NCBI RefSeq assembly: GCF_947486615.1
Contig: NZ_CANKUD010000003.1
Location: 124,001 to 188,000, forward strand
DNA: 64,000 nucleotides
Direction of reading: 5' to 3'
Source of the DNA: an uncultured Modestobacter sp.
GTDB lineage: Bacteria > Actinomycetota > Actinomycetes > Mycobacteriales > Geodermatophilaceae
The first letter of the stretch is position 1. Each line of letters opens with the position of its first letter. Below the pieces are notes generated by a model that was not told where the DNA came from, did not search any database, and saw nothing but the letters and a program-made list of their open reading frames with translations. Position numbers and translations under genes: made by a program. Of this stretch, positions 35,984-44,055 are shown piece after piece.

Positions 35984-37210
35984 TCAGGCGGCCTTCGTGC
36001 CGACCATCCCGTGCGGGTCGATCACGTACTTCTTCGCCGCGCCGGAGTCGAAGTCCTGGTACCCCTGCGGCGCCTCGTCCAGCGAGATCGTCGTGGCGTT
36101 GACGGCCTTGGCGATCTGCACCTTGTCGTTGAGGATCGCCTTCATCAGGCCGAGGTTGTAGCGCATCACCGGGCACTGACCGGTGGTGAAGGAGATCGAC
36201 TTCGCCCAGCCGGTGCCCAGGCTCAGCGAGAGCGAGCCCACCTTGGCGGCCTCGTCGATGCCGCCCGGGTCACCGGTGACGTAGAGGCCGGGGATGCCGA
36301 TCGCCCCACCGGCCGCGGTGACCTCCATCAGCGAGTTCAGCACCGTCGCCGGCGCCTCCTTGCCCGACCCGTCACCGTGGCCGCGGGCCTCGAAGCCCAC
36401 CGCGTCGACTCCGGCGTCGACCTCCGGGATGCCGAGGATCTGCTCGATCTGGTCCTGCGGGGAGCCCTGGGAGACGTCGACGGTCTCGCAGCCGAAGCTG
36501 CGCGCCTGCGCCAGCCGCTGCTCCACGAGGTCGGCGACGATCACGACCGAGGCGCCGAGCAGCTGGGCGCCCACCGCCGCGGCGAGCCCCACCGGGCCGG
36601 CGCCGGCGATGTACACCGTGGACCCCGGCTTCACCCCGGCGGTGACCGCCCCGTGGAAGCCGGTCGGGAAGATGTCCGACAGCATCGTCAGGTCCAGGAT
36701 CTTCTCCATCGCCTGGTCCTTGTCCGGGAACTTGAGCAGGTTCCAGTCGGCGTAGGGCACCGTGACGTACTCGGCCTGCCCGCCGACCCAGCCGCCCATG
36801 TCCACGTACCCGTAGGCCGCGCCGGGGCGGGCCGGGTTCACGTTCAGGCAGATCCCGGTCTTGCCCTCCTTGCAGTTGCGGCAGCGGCCGCAGGCGATGT
36901 TGAACGGCACCGAGCACAGGTCGCCGACCTCGATGAACTCGACGTCGGGGCCCTTCTCCACGACCTCGCCGAGGATCTCGTGGCCGAGCACCAGGTTCGG
37001 CGGGGCCGTCGTCCGACCGCGGACCATGTGCTGGTCGCTGCCGCAGATGTTGGTGGTCACCACCTTCAGGATCACGCCGTGGTTGAGCTTGCGGCCCACG
37101 TTGGCCGGGTTCACCCCCGGCCCGTCCAGCAGTTCCAGCTTCGGGTAGTCGGTCTCGTGCACCTCGACCTTGCCGGGCTCGATGTACGCAACGCCTCTGT
37201 TGCCAGTCAT
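35984..37210 (-). CDS. fdhA: Zinc-dependent dehydrogenase, glutathione-independent formaldehyde dehydrogenase type
   Basis: A 408-residue medium-chain dehydrogenase. The catalytic zinc site is in [18 protein letters not shown] (Cys, about residue 54) and [15 protein letters not shown] (His-Glu). The structural zinc lobe is [46 protein letters not shown], whose length and [17 protein letters not shown] block match FdhA. The NAD fold is [27 protein letters not shown]. Such enzymes oxidise formaldehyde, or dismutate aldehydes with tightly bound NAD. ATG 37210 ([13 protein letters not shown]) is chosen by homology; AGGAGCTC lies upstream. It is divergent from dhaKLM, which may link it to one-carbon or triose metabolism, but that is speculation. 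Confidence 0.9.
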   Translation of the reverse strand: MTGNRGVAYIEPGKVEVHETDYPKLELLDGPGVNPANVGRKLNHGVILKVVTTNICGSDQHMVRGRTTAPPNLVLGHEILGEVVEKGPDVEFIEVGDLCSVPFNIACGRCRNCKEGKTGICLNVNPARPGAAYGYVDMGGWVGGQAEYVTVPYADWNLLKFPDKDQAMEKILDLTMLSDIFPTGFHGAVTAGVKPGSTVYIAGAGPVGLAAAVGAQLLGASVVIVADLVEQRLAQARSFGCETVDVSQGSPQDQIEQILGIPEVDAGVDAVGFEARGHGDGSGKEAPATVLNSLMEVTAAGGAIGIPGLYVTGDPGGIDEAAKVGSLSLSLGTGWAKSISFTTGQCPVMRYNLGLMKAILNDKVQIAKAVNATTISLDEAPQGYQDFDSGAAKKYVIDPHGMVGTKAA

Positions 37211-37380
37211 CTGGGAGCTCCTCACCTCGTCGGACCGCGTCTGGGTCGTACTGCCCTCCGGCGCCCGTCTCCTCTCCCTGCATGCGGCGGAGGGCATGTG
37301 ACGCGAGTGTGCTCCAGATCACCGGCCGCTGCCCAGCGTCGTCCGACGATGCGGACCACCCCCCGTTGCCGACGTCGGCC

Positions 37381-37434
37381 CCCTCCCGGGCACCGCCCCG
37401 AGCTCGCGAGGGGTGGGGAGGAGGGGGTCCTTCC
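37381..37434 (-). repeat. Dispersed palindromic intergenic element, copy D
   Basis: Read on the minus strand: GGAAGGACCCCCTCCTCC, centre CACCCCTCGCGAGCTCGGGG, then GGGAGGGGG. Unlike other copies it lies between two divergent genes (fdhA and dhaK), so it cannot be their terminator. The rest of this 263-bp gap shows no gene. Confidence 0.75.
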
Positions 37435-37473
37435 ACTACGGTTCGCTGGCACCCAGATGATCAGGAGCCTGCG

Positions 37474-38475
37474 ATGAAGAAGCTCATCAACGACCCGGCC
37501 GACGTCGTCGACGACGCCCTCCGCGGGATGGCCGCGGCCCACCCCGACCTGCGGATCGACCCCGAGCACCGGATCGTCTTCCGCGGCGACGCCCCCGTGG
37601 CGGGGAAGGTCGGCCTGGTCTCCGGCGGCGGCTCCGGGCACGAGCCGTTGCACGGCGGCTTCGTCGGCATGGGCATGCTCGACGCGGCCTGCGCCGGCGA
37701 GGTGTTCACCTCGCCCGTGCCCGACCAGATGGTCGCCGCCACCCAGGGCGTGGACGCCGGCGCCGGCGTGCTGCACATCGTGAAGAACTACACCGGCGAC
37801 GTGATGAACTTCGAGATGGCCGCCGAGCTGGTCGCCGCCGAGTCGGGCACCGAGGTGGTCTCGGTCGTCACCGACGACGACGTCGCCGTCACCGACAGCC
37901 TCTACACCGCCGGACGCCGCGGGGTGGGCGTCACCGTGCTGGTGGAGAAGCTGGCCGGTGCCGCCGCCGAGCAGGGCCGGCCGCTGGCCGAGGTCGCCGA
38001 GGTGGCCCGCCGGGTCAACGGCCAGGGCCGCAGCATGGGCATGGCACTGACCTCCTGCACCGTGCCGGCCGCCGGCAAGCCCACCTTCGACCTCCCGGCC
38101 GACGAGATGGAGCTGGGTGTGGGCATCCACGGCGAGCCCGGCCGGCGCCGGGTGCCGCTCGCCCCGGCCCGCGAGGTCGCCGAGATGCTGCTGGAGCCGG
38201 TGCTCGCCGACCTGGACTTCACCGGCGGCGACGGGGTGCTCGCCTTCGTCAATGGGATGGGCGGCACGCCGTTGCTCGAGCTCTACGTCGTCTACGCCGA
38301 GGTCCAGGCGGTGCTGGCGAAGGCCGGGGTGACGGTGGCCCGGTCGCTGGTCGGCTCGTACATGACCAGCCTGGAGATGGCCGGCTGCTCGATCACCCTG
38401 CTCAAGGTGGACGACGAGCTGATCCGGCTCTGGGACGCCCCGGTGCGCACCCCGGCGCTGCGGTGGGGGGTCTGA
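37474..38475 (+). CDS. dhaK: PEP-dependent dihydroxyacetone kinase, substrate-binding subunit DhaK
   Basis: A 333-residue subunit that binds dihydroxyacetone covalently. [26 protein letters not shown] is the classic DhaK start. [34 protein letters not shown] and [22 protein letters not shown] form the binding domain. [17 protein letters not shown] contains the His that forms the hemiaminal with substrate. SGGGSGHEP also caps the phosphate site. AGGAGCCTGCG precedes ATG 37474. It is first in dhaK-dhaL-dhaM, with gaps of 2 bp between genes, so one operon. Phosphate comes from DhaL-ADP and ultimately PEP through HPr and DhaM. Confidence 0.97.
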   Translation: MKKLINDPADVVDDALRGMAAAHPDLRIDPEHRIVFRGDAPVAGKVGLVSGGGSGHEPLHGGFVGMGMLDAACAGEVFTSPVPDQMVAATQGVDAGAGVLHIVKNYTGDVMNFEMAAELVAAESGTEVVSVVTDDDVAVTDSLYTAGRRGVGVTVLVEKLAGAAAEQGRPLAEVAEVARRVNGQGRSMGMALTSCTVPAAGKPTFDLPADEMELGVGIHGEPGRRRVPLAPAREVAEMLLEPVLADLDFTGGDGVLAFVNGMGGTPLLELYVVYAEVQAVLAKAGVTVARSLVGSYMTSLEMAGCSITLLKVDDELIRLWDAPVRTPALRWGV

Positions 38476-38477
38476 GC

Positions 38478-39104
38478 ATGACGCTCGACACCGACGCCCT
38501 GGGCGCCTGGGTGGGCGAGTTCGCCCGCGCCGTCCGCGAGCACCGCGACGAACTGACCGAGCTCGACTCGGCCATCGGCGACGCCGACCACGGCACCAAC
38601 ATGGACCGCGGGATGACCGCCGCGGTCGCCGCCCTGGACGCCACCCCGCCGGCCGACGGCGCGGCGCTGCTGAAGACCGTGGCGATGACCATGATCAGCA
38701 AGGTCGGCGGCACCAGCGGCCCGCTCTACGGCACCTTCTTCCTGCGGATGTCCGGCGCTCTGGGCGACGGCTCCCCGGCCGCCTTCGCCGCCTCCTTCCG
38801 GGCCGGGGTCGAGGGCGTGGTGGCCCGGGGCAAGGCCGAGCCCGGGGACAAGACGCTGCTGGACGCGCTGCTCCCGGCCGCCGACGCGCTCACCGAGGCG
38901 GTGGGCGCCGGGCAGGAGCTGGACGCGGCGCTGCGCGCGGCCGCCGATGCCGCGGCGCGGGGCCGCGACGCGGTGACGCCGTCGGTCGCCCGCAAGGGCC
39001 GGGCCAGCTACCTGGGCGAGCGCAGCGCCGGCCACGTCGACCCCGGGGCCGCCTCCGCCGTCCTGCTGGTCGAGGCCGCCGCGACGACCCTGGCGAGGAG
39101 CTGA
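38478..39104 (+). CDS. dhaL: Dihydroxyacetone kinase ADP-binding subunit DhaL
   Basis: A 208-residue all-helical subunit holding ADP as a permanent cofactor. ELTELDSAIGDADHGTNMDRGM supplies the three Asp residues that bind Mg-ADP. KVGGTSGPLYGTFFLRMSGAL contacts the nucleotide. The C-terminus GRASYLGERSAGHVDPGAASAVLLVEA has the family's SYLGERS and DPGA motifs. ATG 38478 lies 2 bp after the dhaK stop, and the stop is 2 bp from dhaM. It transfers phosphate from DhaM to the dihydroxyacetone bound on DhaK. Confidence 0.97.
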   Translation: MTLDTDALGAWVGEFARAVREHRDELTELDSAIGDADHGTNMDRGMTAAVAALDATPPADGAALLKTVAMTMISKVGGTSGPLYGTFFLRMSGALGDGSPAAFAASFRAGVEGVVARGKAEPGDKTLLDALLPAADALTEAVGAGQELDAALRAAADAAARGRDAVTPSVARKGRASYLGERSAGHVDPGAASAVLLVEAAATTLARS

Positions 39105-39106
39105 CC

Positions 39107-39517
39107 GTGGCGCAGGTGGGGATCGTCGTCGTCTCGCACAGCCGGCCGCTGGCCGAGGCCGCGGTCGAGCTGGCCCGGCAGATGCTGCCCGGCTCGACCG
39201 TGCCGATCGAGGTGGCCGCCGGCACCGACGACGGCGGGCTGGGCACCGACGCGGTCGCCGTCTCCGCGGCGATCACCGCGGCCGACTCCGGCGACGGCGT
39301 GCTCGTGCTGATGGACCTGGGCAGCGCGGTGATGTCGGCCGAGACGGCGCTGGAGCTGCTGGACGACGACGTCCGGGCCCGGGTGCTGCTCAGCGCGGCG
39401 CCGCTGGTCGAGGGCCTGGTCGGCGCAGCCGTGGTCGCCGCCGGCGGCGCGGACCGCGACCGGGTCGCCACCGAGGCCCTCCGCGGCCTGGCCCCCAAGC
39501 AGGCGCACCTGGGCTGA
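39107..39517 (+). CDS. dhaM: PTS-type phosphodonor subunit DhaM (EIIA-mannose domain)
   Basis: A 136-residue single-domain DhaM. VGIVVVSHSRPLAEAAVELARQM contains the phosphorylated His (VSHSRPLAEA). GVLVLMDLGSAVMSAETALELL is the typical EIIA-Man strand/loop. It lacks the HPr and EI-like domains fused in E. coli DhaM, so phosphate must come from separate HPr and EI. These are present in the window as ptsH (61273) and ptsI (55330). GTG start 2 bp after dhaL. A hairpin terminator follows at 39556. Confidence 0.94.
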   Translation: MAQVGIVVVSHSRPLAEAAVELARQMLPGSTVPIEVAAGTDDGGLGTDAVAVSAAITAADSGDGVLVLMDLGSAVMSAETALELLDDDVRARVLLSAAPLVEGLVGAAVVAAGGADRDRVATEALRGLAPKQAHLG

Positions 39518-39555
39518 GCGGCCTGGCGCCGCCCGGGTTGAGCCGGACGAGTCGG

Positions 39556-39585
39556 CGTTGAGCCGCGCGCCCACGCGGCTCAACG
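39556..39585 (+). terminator. Perfect 12-bp hairpin after dhaM
   Basis: CGTTGAGCCGCG-CGCCCA-CGCGGCTCAACG, perfect stem, 38 bp past the stop. Variants of GGTTGAGCCGG lie just before and after it (39536, 39598), so longer folds are possible. Confidence 0.7.
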
Positions 39586-39662
39586 TCACCCGGTGCGGGT
39601 TGACCCGGCGGAGCGCCTGCCGGCCGAGGCCCCGACCGGCGGGCCGGGGTGACCGGCCGACC

Positions 39663-39812
39663 TCACCAGCCGCGCGGTGGGCGCTCCCGGCCGTTGCGGC
39701 GCCAGTGCTCCTCGATCGCCGCGTCGTGGTCGGCCCGGACCCGGCGCAGCAGCAGCGCCAGCCCGCCGATCAGCGCGAGCAGCACCAGCCCGACCACCAG
39801 GAGCGCGGTCAC
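39663..39812 (-). CDS. 49-residue single-TM peptide coupled to the type III PKS
   Basis: Below the ORF-track size limit; translated by hand. GTG 39812 gives one strongly hydrophobic helix, TALLVVGLVLLALIGGLALLL, then a charged tail RRVRADHDAAIEEHWRRNGR ending ERPPRGW. The start is only 7 bp downstream of the PKS stop on the same strand, and third-position GC is high throughout, so it is probably translated with the PKS. It resembles no enzyme. A role as a membrane anchor or small partner of the PKS is a guess. Confidence 0.6.
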   Translation of the reverse strand: MTALLVVGLVLLALIGGLALLLRRVRADHDAAIEEHWRRNGRERPPRGW

Positions 39813-39819
39813 CGGCGGC

Positions 39820-40848
39820 TCAGGCCGGGAGGAGGAGGGTGGCGTAGAGGGTCAGGCCGGGCCCGAAGGCCATGGCGACGATCGGGCCGTCGACGTCGGC
39901 GAGCTCCTCGAGCACCAGCAGCACGGTCGCCGACGAGCAGTTGCCGTGCTCGGCGAGGACCTTGCGCGAGGCGGTCATCTGCTCCTCGGCCAGGCCCAGC
40001 TCGTCCCGGACGACGTCCATGATCCGTGGCCCGCCGGGGTGCACCGCCCAGCCGGCGACGTCCTCGATGCGCAGGCCGGCCTCGGTGAGCAGCTCGTCGA
40101 CCACGCCGCCGACGTGCCGGGACAGCACGTCGGGCACCTTCGGCGACAGCCCCATCCGGAAGCCGAGGTCGGTGACGTCCCAGGTCATGTGGTCGGCGGT
40201 GGCGTGGTCGGTGCGGGCGACCATCCCGGCCACCCGCCGGCCCCGCGCAGCGCCGGGCTCGACGACGACGGCGGCCGCGGCGTCGCTGAACAGCGCGTGG
40301 GTGACCACCTGCTCCAGGTCGGCGACGGCCGGCTGCACGTGCAGGCTGGTGAGCTCCAGGCACAGCAGCACGGCCGGACGGGACCGGGCCGTCACGAAGT
40401 CGCTGACCGCGGCCAGCCCGGGGAGCGCGGCGTAGCAGCCCATGTGCCCGACGAGCAGCCGCTGCAGCCCCAGCGGCATGCCGAGGTCGCTGGAGAGCCG
40501 GATGTCGATGCCCGGGGTGGCGTAGCCGGTGCAGGTCGCCACGGCGAACAGCCCCACGTCGCCCGGCGCCAGGCCGGCGGCGTCCAGCGCGGCGGCGACG
40601 GCCTGCTTGCCCAGCGGCATCGCCTCGGTGACGAATCGCTCCATCCGCGCGCCGGTGCCCCACTGCGACACGTCCTCGTCGACCGGGTTGACCACCGCGT
40701 GCCGGCTGTCGACGCCGGCACCGCGGAACACCCGCTCGGCGGCCCGCAGCCCGGCGTACTTCTCGGCGAAGTACCCGTCCCAGACCTCGCCCTGCTCGTA
40801 CCGGGCCGGCAGGGCGCGGCCCGCGCCCGTGACGACGGCGGCGGTCAC
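39820..40848 (-). CDS. Type III polyketide synthase (chalcone/stilbene synthase-like)
   Basis: A 342-residue homodimeric condensing enzyme. The catalytic triad is visible: Cys in LLVGHMGCYAALPGLAAV (about residue 138), His in GWAVHPGGPRIMDVV (about 267) and Asn in LAEHGNCSSATVLLVLEEL (about 302). Other signature pieces are TCTGYATPGIDIRLSSDLGM and the C-terminal GPIVAMAFGPGLTLYATLLL (GFGPG loop, here AFGPG). Such enzymes build alkylresorcinols, alkylpyrones or tetrahydroxynaphthalene from acyl-CoA starters. The product is not predictable by eye. It follows a methyltransferase gene by 43 bp in the same direction, as in resorcinol/quinone lipid operons, and precedes the 49-residue membrane peptide. 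Confidence 0.93.
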   Translation of the reverse strand: MTAAVVTGAGRALPARYEQGEVWDGYFAEKYAGLRAAERVFRGAGVDSRHAVVNPVDEDVSQWGTGARMERFVTEAMPLGKQAVAAALDAAGLAPGDVGLFAVATCTGYATPGIDIRLSSDLGMPLGLQRLLVGHMGCYAALPGLAAVSDFVTARSRPAVLLCLELTSLHVQPAVADLEQVVTHALFSDAAAAVVVEPGAARGRRVAGMVARTDHATADHMTWDVTDLGFRMGLSPKVPDVLSRHVGGVVDELLTEAGLRIEDVAGWAVHPGGPRIMDVVRDELGLAEEQMTASRKVLAEHGNCSSATVLLVLEELADVDGPIVAMAFGPGLTLYATLLLPA

Positions 40849-40891
40849 CAGGCCGTCCCCGGCGCGTACGGGGTCACGGGACGGCTGTCGC

Positions 40892-41638
40892 TCATGCCCC
40901 GACGGTACGTGCGGACCCCGTCGTCCGCCGCTCGGCTGCGGGCACCGCGGTCTTGGTCGCCGTGCCGGCGAAGAGGATCCCGGTCCAGGGCATGGTGCGC
41001 ATCCGCACGCCGTCCCGCCGTCCGCGCCGCCAGGCGACCAGGTCGCGGACCGAGGGGCGCAGGCCGACCAGCCGCAGGTCCAGGCCCAGCCGGCGGGCGG
41101 TGGCCAGCAGCTCGCGGCGGTCGACGAACAGCGCGGGGTCGTGGATGCCCGGGGGTGGTCCGCCGGGCAGCCGCTCGGCGATCCGCACGGCCACCAGCGG
41201 GGCGAGCCGGGAGGCCGCGATCGAGTCGATGACCAGCAGCCCGCCGGGCTTGAGCAGCCGGGCGCTCTCGGCGAGCACCTGCCCGGGGTCGGCGACGTGC
41301 TCGAGGATCTCCCCGGCGGTGACGACGTCGGCGCACCCGTCGGCCAGCGGGACGGCGAGCACCGACCCGCGGACGGCGGAGACCCCGTGCCGGCGGGCGA
41401 CCTCGAGCCCGGCCCGGCCGATGTCCACGCCGACGTGCCGGTACCCCAGCCGCTGCACGTGCGGGGCCATCAGGCCACCGCCGCAGGCCAGGTCGACCAG
41501 GACGGCGTCGGGGCCGGGCGCCGGGGGCACGTGCCCGGCCCGGGAGGCGGCGATCCACTGCAGCATCGCGAACCCCCCGCGGGGGTCCCACCACTGGTCG
41601 GCCAGCTGGTCGTACTGCGCGGGGTCGTTGCGCTGCAC
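40892..41638 (-). CDS. UbiG-like SAM methyltransferase, tailoring partner of the type III PKS
   Basis: A 248-residue class I methyltransferase. ADQWWDPRGGFAMLQWI is the UbiG-type N-terminus (WWDP-G). VLVDLACGGGLMAPHVQRLGYRHVGVDIGRAGLEVARRHG is motif I through the acidic residue. GCADVVTAGEILEHVADPGQVLAESARLLKPGGLLVIDSI contains the E-x-LEHV block seen in 3-demethylubiquinone O-methyltransferases. It is the first gene before the PKS (gap 43 bp). O-methylation of a phenolic PKS product is the simplest reading and is inferred. The track's Met 41638 fits the family start (MQRNDPAQYDQLADQWWD). Confidence 0.88.
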   Translation of the reverse strand: MQRNDPAQYDQLADQWWDPRGGFAMLQWIAASRAGHVPPAPGPDAVLVDLACGGGLMAPHVQRLGYRHVGVDIGRAGLEVARRHGVSAVRGSVLAVPLADGCADVVTAGEILEHVADPGQVLAESARLLKPGGLLVIDSIAASRLAPLVAVRIAERLPGGPPPGIHDPALFVDRRELLATARRLGLDLRLVGLRPSVRDLVAWRRGRRDGVRMRTMPWTGILFAGTATKTAVPAAERRTTGSARTVGA

Positions 41639-41647
41639 GCGGCGACG

Positions 41648-42001
41648 CTACTTCTTCTTCAGCGGGTCGTGGCCCCAGTTCATCAGCGACCACCGCCACC
41701 GCGACGTCTCGACGTCCTCCTTGGCCGGCTCCTGGGCCAGGTGCCGCTGCACGTAGCCGTGCACCTTGCGCATGTGCGCGAGGTCGTCGTCGGTGAGGTC
41801 GGCCTTCTTGGTGTGCAGCAGCTGCACGATCCGCCGGCCCGACTCGTGCCCGGTGGACTCCGCCGAGCCGCTGCTCTTCTGCCCGACCGACCGGGACTCC
41901 TCGGTGCCCAGCCACTCCTCCAGCTCGCCGGCGGTCATGTTCACCGCCTCGCCGAACTCACGGCGGATGGTGTCGGCGTCCTCGGTCTGGTGCTCGGGCA
42001 C
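41648..42001 (-). CDS. DUF3140 family protein
   Basis: A 117-residue protein. EFGEAVNMTAGELEEWLGTEESRSVGQKSSG followed by GHESGRRIVQLLHTKKADLTDDDLAHMRKVHGYVQRHLAQEP and WRWSLMNWGHDPLKKK is the complete DUF3140 pattern. These proteins are often called DNA-binding, without firm evidence. GTG 42001 (MPEHQTEDADTI) has GGGGAGAG at good spacing and replaces the track's 42316. It lies 9 bp before the methyltransferase start in the same direction, so it may lead the PKS operon. It is divergent from the DUF6328 gene with only 48 bp between starts. Confidence 0.88.
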   Translation of the reverse strand: MPEHQTEDADTIRREFGEAVNMTAGELEEWLGTEESRSVGQKSSGSAESTGHESGRRIVQLLHTKKADLTDDDLAHMRKVHGYVQRHLAQEPAKEDVETSRWRWSLMNWGHDPLKKK

Positions 42002-42049
42002 GGTCTCTCCCCGGGTGTCGATCGGCTGTGCCTGCGGTACCGCAGGCGG

Positions 42050-42547
42050 GTGGCGGAGAAACGGAGTGACGCCGAGCGGTCCGCCCTCGCCCGCGGCGAG
42101 AGCCCCGACGAGGTGCTGGACCGCAACGTCAACGAGGTGCTGCAGGAGATCCGGGTGGCGATCACCGCCGTCCAGGTGCTGTTCGCCTTCCTGCTCACCC
42201 TGCCGTTCCAGTCCCGCTTCGCCGACCTGGGCACCTTCGGGACGACGGTCTACGCGGTGACGATGATCAGCACCGCCCTGGCCACGGTGGTGCTCATCGC
42301 GCCGGTCTCCTTCCACCGGATGCTGTTCCGGCGGCGGCAGAAGGCGGCGATCGTCCAGTTCGCCGACCGGTCGCTGGTGGTCGGCCTGACGCTGCTGCTC
42401 ACCGGCATCGCCAGCGCGGTGCTGCTGGTGCTGGACGTGGTGCTCGGCCGCAGCCCGGCGATCACGGTGTGCGCCGCCGTCGTCGCGATCGGGCTGGTCA
42501 CCTGGTACGGGCTGCCGCTGCGGCAGCGCGCCACCGGCCCCTCCTAG
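42050..42547 (+). CDS. DUF6328 family membrane protein
   Basis: A 165-residue protein. ELLQ-like opening VLDRNVNEVLQEIRVAITAVQVLFAFLLTLPFQSRF marks the DUF6328 family. About four membrane helices are visible (AITAVQVLFAFLLTLPF, VYAVTMISTALATVVLIAPVSF, VVGLTLLLTGIASAVLLVLDVVLG, ITVCAAVVAIGLVTWYGLPL). Cytoplasmic loops are basic (HRMLFRRRQK). GTG 42050 is chosen in the frame that leads into the conserved region; GTG 42028 is possible. Function is unknown. The tight divergent promoter with DUF3140 suggests shared control. Confidence 0.8.
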   Translation: MAEKRSDAERSALARGESPDEVLDRNVNEVLQEIRVAITAVQVLFAFLLTLPFQSRFADLGTFGTTVYAVTMISTALATVVLIAPVSFHRMLFRRRQKAAIVQFADRSLVVGLTLLLTGIASAVLLVLDVVLGRSPAITVCAAVVAIGLVTWYGLPLRQRATGPS

Positions 42548-42579
42548 GCTGCCCCCGTGCTGATCACCGGGAGCGTGCC

Positions 42580-43503
42580 GTGTCCGTGACCGTGGTGGGC
42601 AGCCTCAACGAGGACGTCGTGGTGACCGTCGACCGGCTGCCCGGCCGGGGCGAGACGGTGATCGGCTCAGGCGTGGCCGTGCTGCCCGGCGGCAAGGGCG
42701 CCAACCAGGCTGCCGCCGCCGGCCGGCTGGGCACCGGGGTGCACATGGTCGGCCGGGTCGGCGACGACCCCGCCGCCGGCCGGCAGTTGGCCGCGCTCGC
42801 CGACTGCCGGGTCAACGTGGGCCGGGTGCACCGCACCCCCGGCGCACCCACCGGGACGGCGACCATCCCGGTGGAGGCCGACGGCGGGGAGAACCTGATC
42901 GTGGTGGTGCCCGGGGCCAACGCCGAGCTCACCCCGGCCGACGTGGACGTCGAGTCGGTGCACCGGGCCGGGGTGCTGCTGCTGCAGCTGGAGACCCCGC
43001 TGGCCACCGTGCGGGCCGCCGCCGAGGCCACCCGGGGCACCGTCGTGCTCAACCCGGCGCCGCCGCAGCAGCTGCCGGCCGAGCTGCTGGCCCGGGTCGA
43101 CGTGCTGGTGCCGAACGAGCCGGAGCTGCGCCGGCTGGCGGGCGCCCCCGACGGCGACCTGACGCTGCTTGACCTGGCCGGGCTGGCCCGCGGGCTGGCC
43201 GCCACCGACGTGGTGGTCACCCTCGGTGCGCGGGGAGCGCTGGTGGTGCCCGGGACGGGTCCGGCGCTGCTGCAGGCGCCGCCGCCGGTGCGGCCGGTGG
43301 ACACCACCGGTGCCGGCGACTGCTTCTGCGGGGCACTGAGCAGCGCGCTCGACCGGGACGAGGCGCTGGCCGACGCGGTCCGCTACGCGGTCACCGCGGC
43401 TGCGCTCTCCACCACCGGGGCCGGCGCCCGGGGTGCACTGCCCGACGACGACGCCGTCCGGGCCCTGCTGCCCCGCACCCCCGCGGCGACCGACGTCGGC
43501 TGA
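42580..43503 (+). CDS. rbsK: Ribokinase-family sugar kinase
   Basis: A 307-residue PfkB-family kinase. VTVVGSLNEDVVVTVDRLPGRGETVIG is the ribokinase N-terminus. GVAVLPGGKGANQAAAAGRLG is signature 1, and PVDTTGAGDCFCGALSSAL holds the catalytic Asp in DTTGAGD. VVVPGANAELTP and LVPNEPELRRLAGAP also match ribokinase. GTG 42580 has GGGAG upstream. A TAGGCT box at 42545 could be its -10. No ribose transporter or regulator is adjacent, so the physiological sugar (ribose, deoxyribose or a nucleoside) is not certain. Confidence 0.9.
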   Translation: MSVTVVGSLNEDVVVTVDRLPGRGETVIGSGVAVLPGGKGANQAAAAGRLGTGVHMVGRVGDDPAAGRQLAALADCRVNVGRVHRTPGAPTGTATIPVEADGGENLIVVVPGANAELTPADVDVESVHRAGVLLLQLETPLATVRAAAEATRGTVVLNPAPPQQLPAELLARVDVLVPNEPELRRLAGAPDGDLTLLDLAGLARGLAATDVVVTLGARGALVVPGTGPALLQAPPPVRPVDTTGAGDCFCGALSSALDRDEALADAVRYAVTAAALSTTGAGARGALPDDDAVRALLPRTPAATDVG

Positions 43504-43553
43504 CGCCGGCGGGGCGATGGTTGCCGCCGCCCGGGCCGGGGCACGGGGCGGGC

Positions 43554-43715
43554 ATGACCGAGAACACCGGGCACACCCCGCACTCCGAAGAGCCAGCCGA
43601 GGGCAAGACCGACGCCGAGCAGCCGGACTCCGGCCGGACGCCGCACCCCCAGGAGCCGGCTGAGGGCGGCGCCGAGGAGGGCACGGACCCGGAGAACCGG
43701 ATCAGCGAGATCTGA
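43554..43715 (+). CDS. Small acidic hydrophilic protein with internal duplication, 53 residues
   Basis: ATG 43554: MTENTGHTPHSEEPAEGKTD and then RTPHPQEPAEGGAEE. The block TPH(S/P)xEPAEG occurs twice. No hydrophobic core is present, so it is probably disordered. It resembles in style the small proteins at 48247-48926. Function is unknown. Confidence 0.55.
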   Translation: MTENTGHTPHSEEPAEGKTDAEQPDSGRTPHPQEPAEGGAEEGTDPENRISEI

Positions 43716-44003
43716 GCCGGCATCGGAGCCGGTACCGGCGCGTCAGGGACGGCCGGTGCCCGGCTCCGTCGGGTCCGCGGGCGTCGGCACCGGCTCGGCC
43801 GGGGGCGTGGCGGCCGGCGGGGGCTCGGTCGAAGGGGCCGGCGGGCGGTCCGGGGCGCGCGGTGCCCGGCGCGGCGGCGCGGTGGGTGGTCGGACCGGGG
43901 TACGCCCGGGCTGGATGGGCACCCCGGGGACGGTAGTGGAGCCGCCAGAGAGCTGGTGGAGCCGGTGTGGCGGGGTCGACGTCGACGGCGAGTCGTCTCA
44001 GGG

Positions 44004-44018
44004 TGATACTGATTGTGA
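44004..44018 (+). promoter_or_regulatory. Zur-box-like sequence before the zinc importer operon
   Basis: TGATACTGATTGTGA matches 11 of 15 positions of the actinobacterial Zur consensus TGAAAATGATTTTCA and lies 37 bp before the binding-protein gene. The position is right, but the dyad symmetry is weak. The rest of the 340-bp gap (43716-44055) shows no gene I can support. Confidence 0.35.
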
Positions 44019-44055
44019 CGACCATTCCCAGTAGCCGCTCCAGTGAGGACCCACC

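Noticed and set aside
43742-43997. Minus-strand proline-rich open frame (VPGVPIQPGRTPVRPPTAPP...)
   Set aside because: It has no ATG and only an internal GTG, no ribosome-binding site and no neighbour in the same direction. The composition is suggestive but I cannot support a gene; it may be a remnant.
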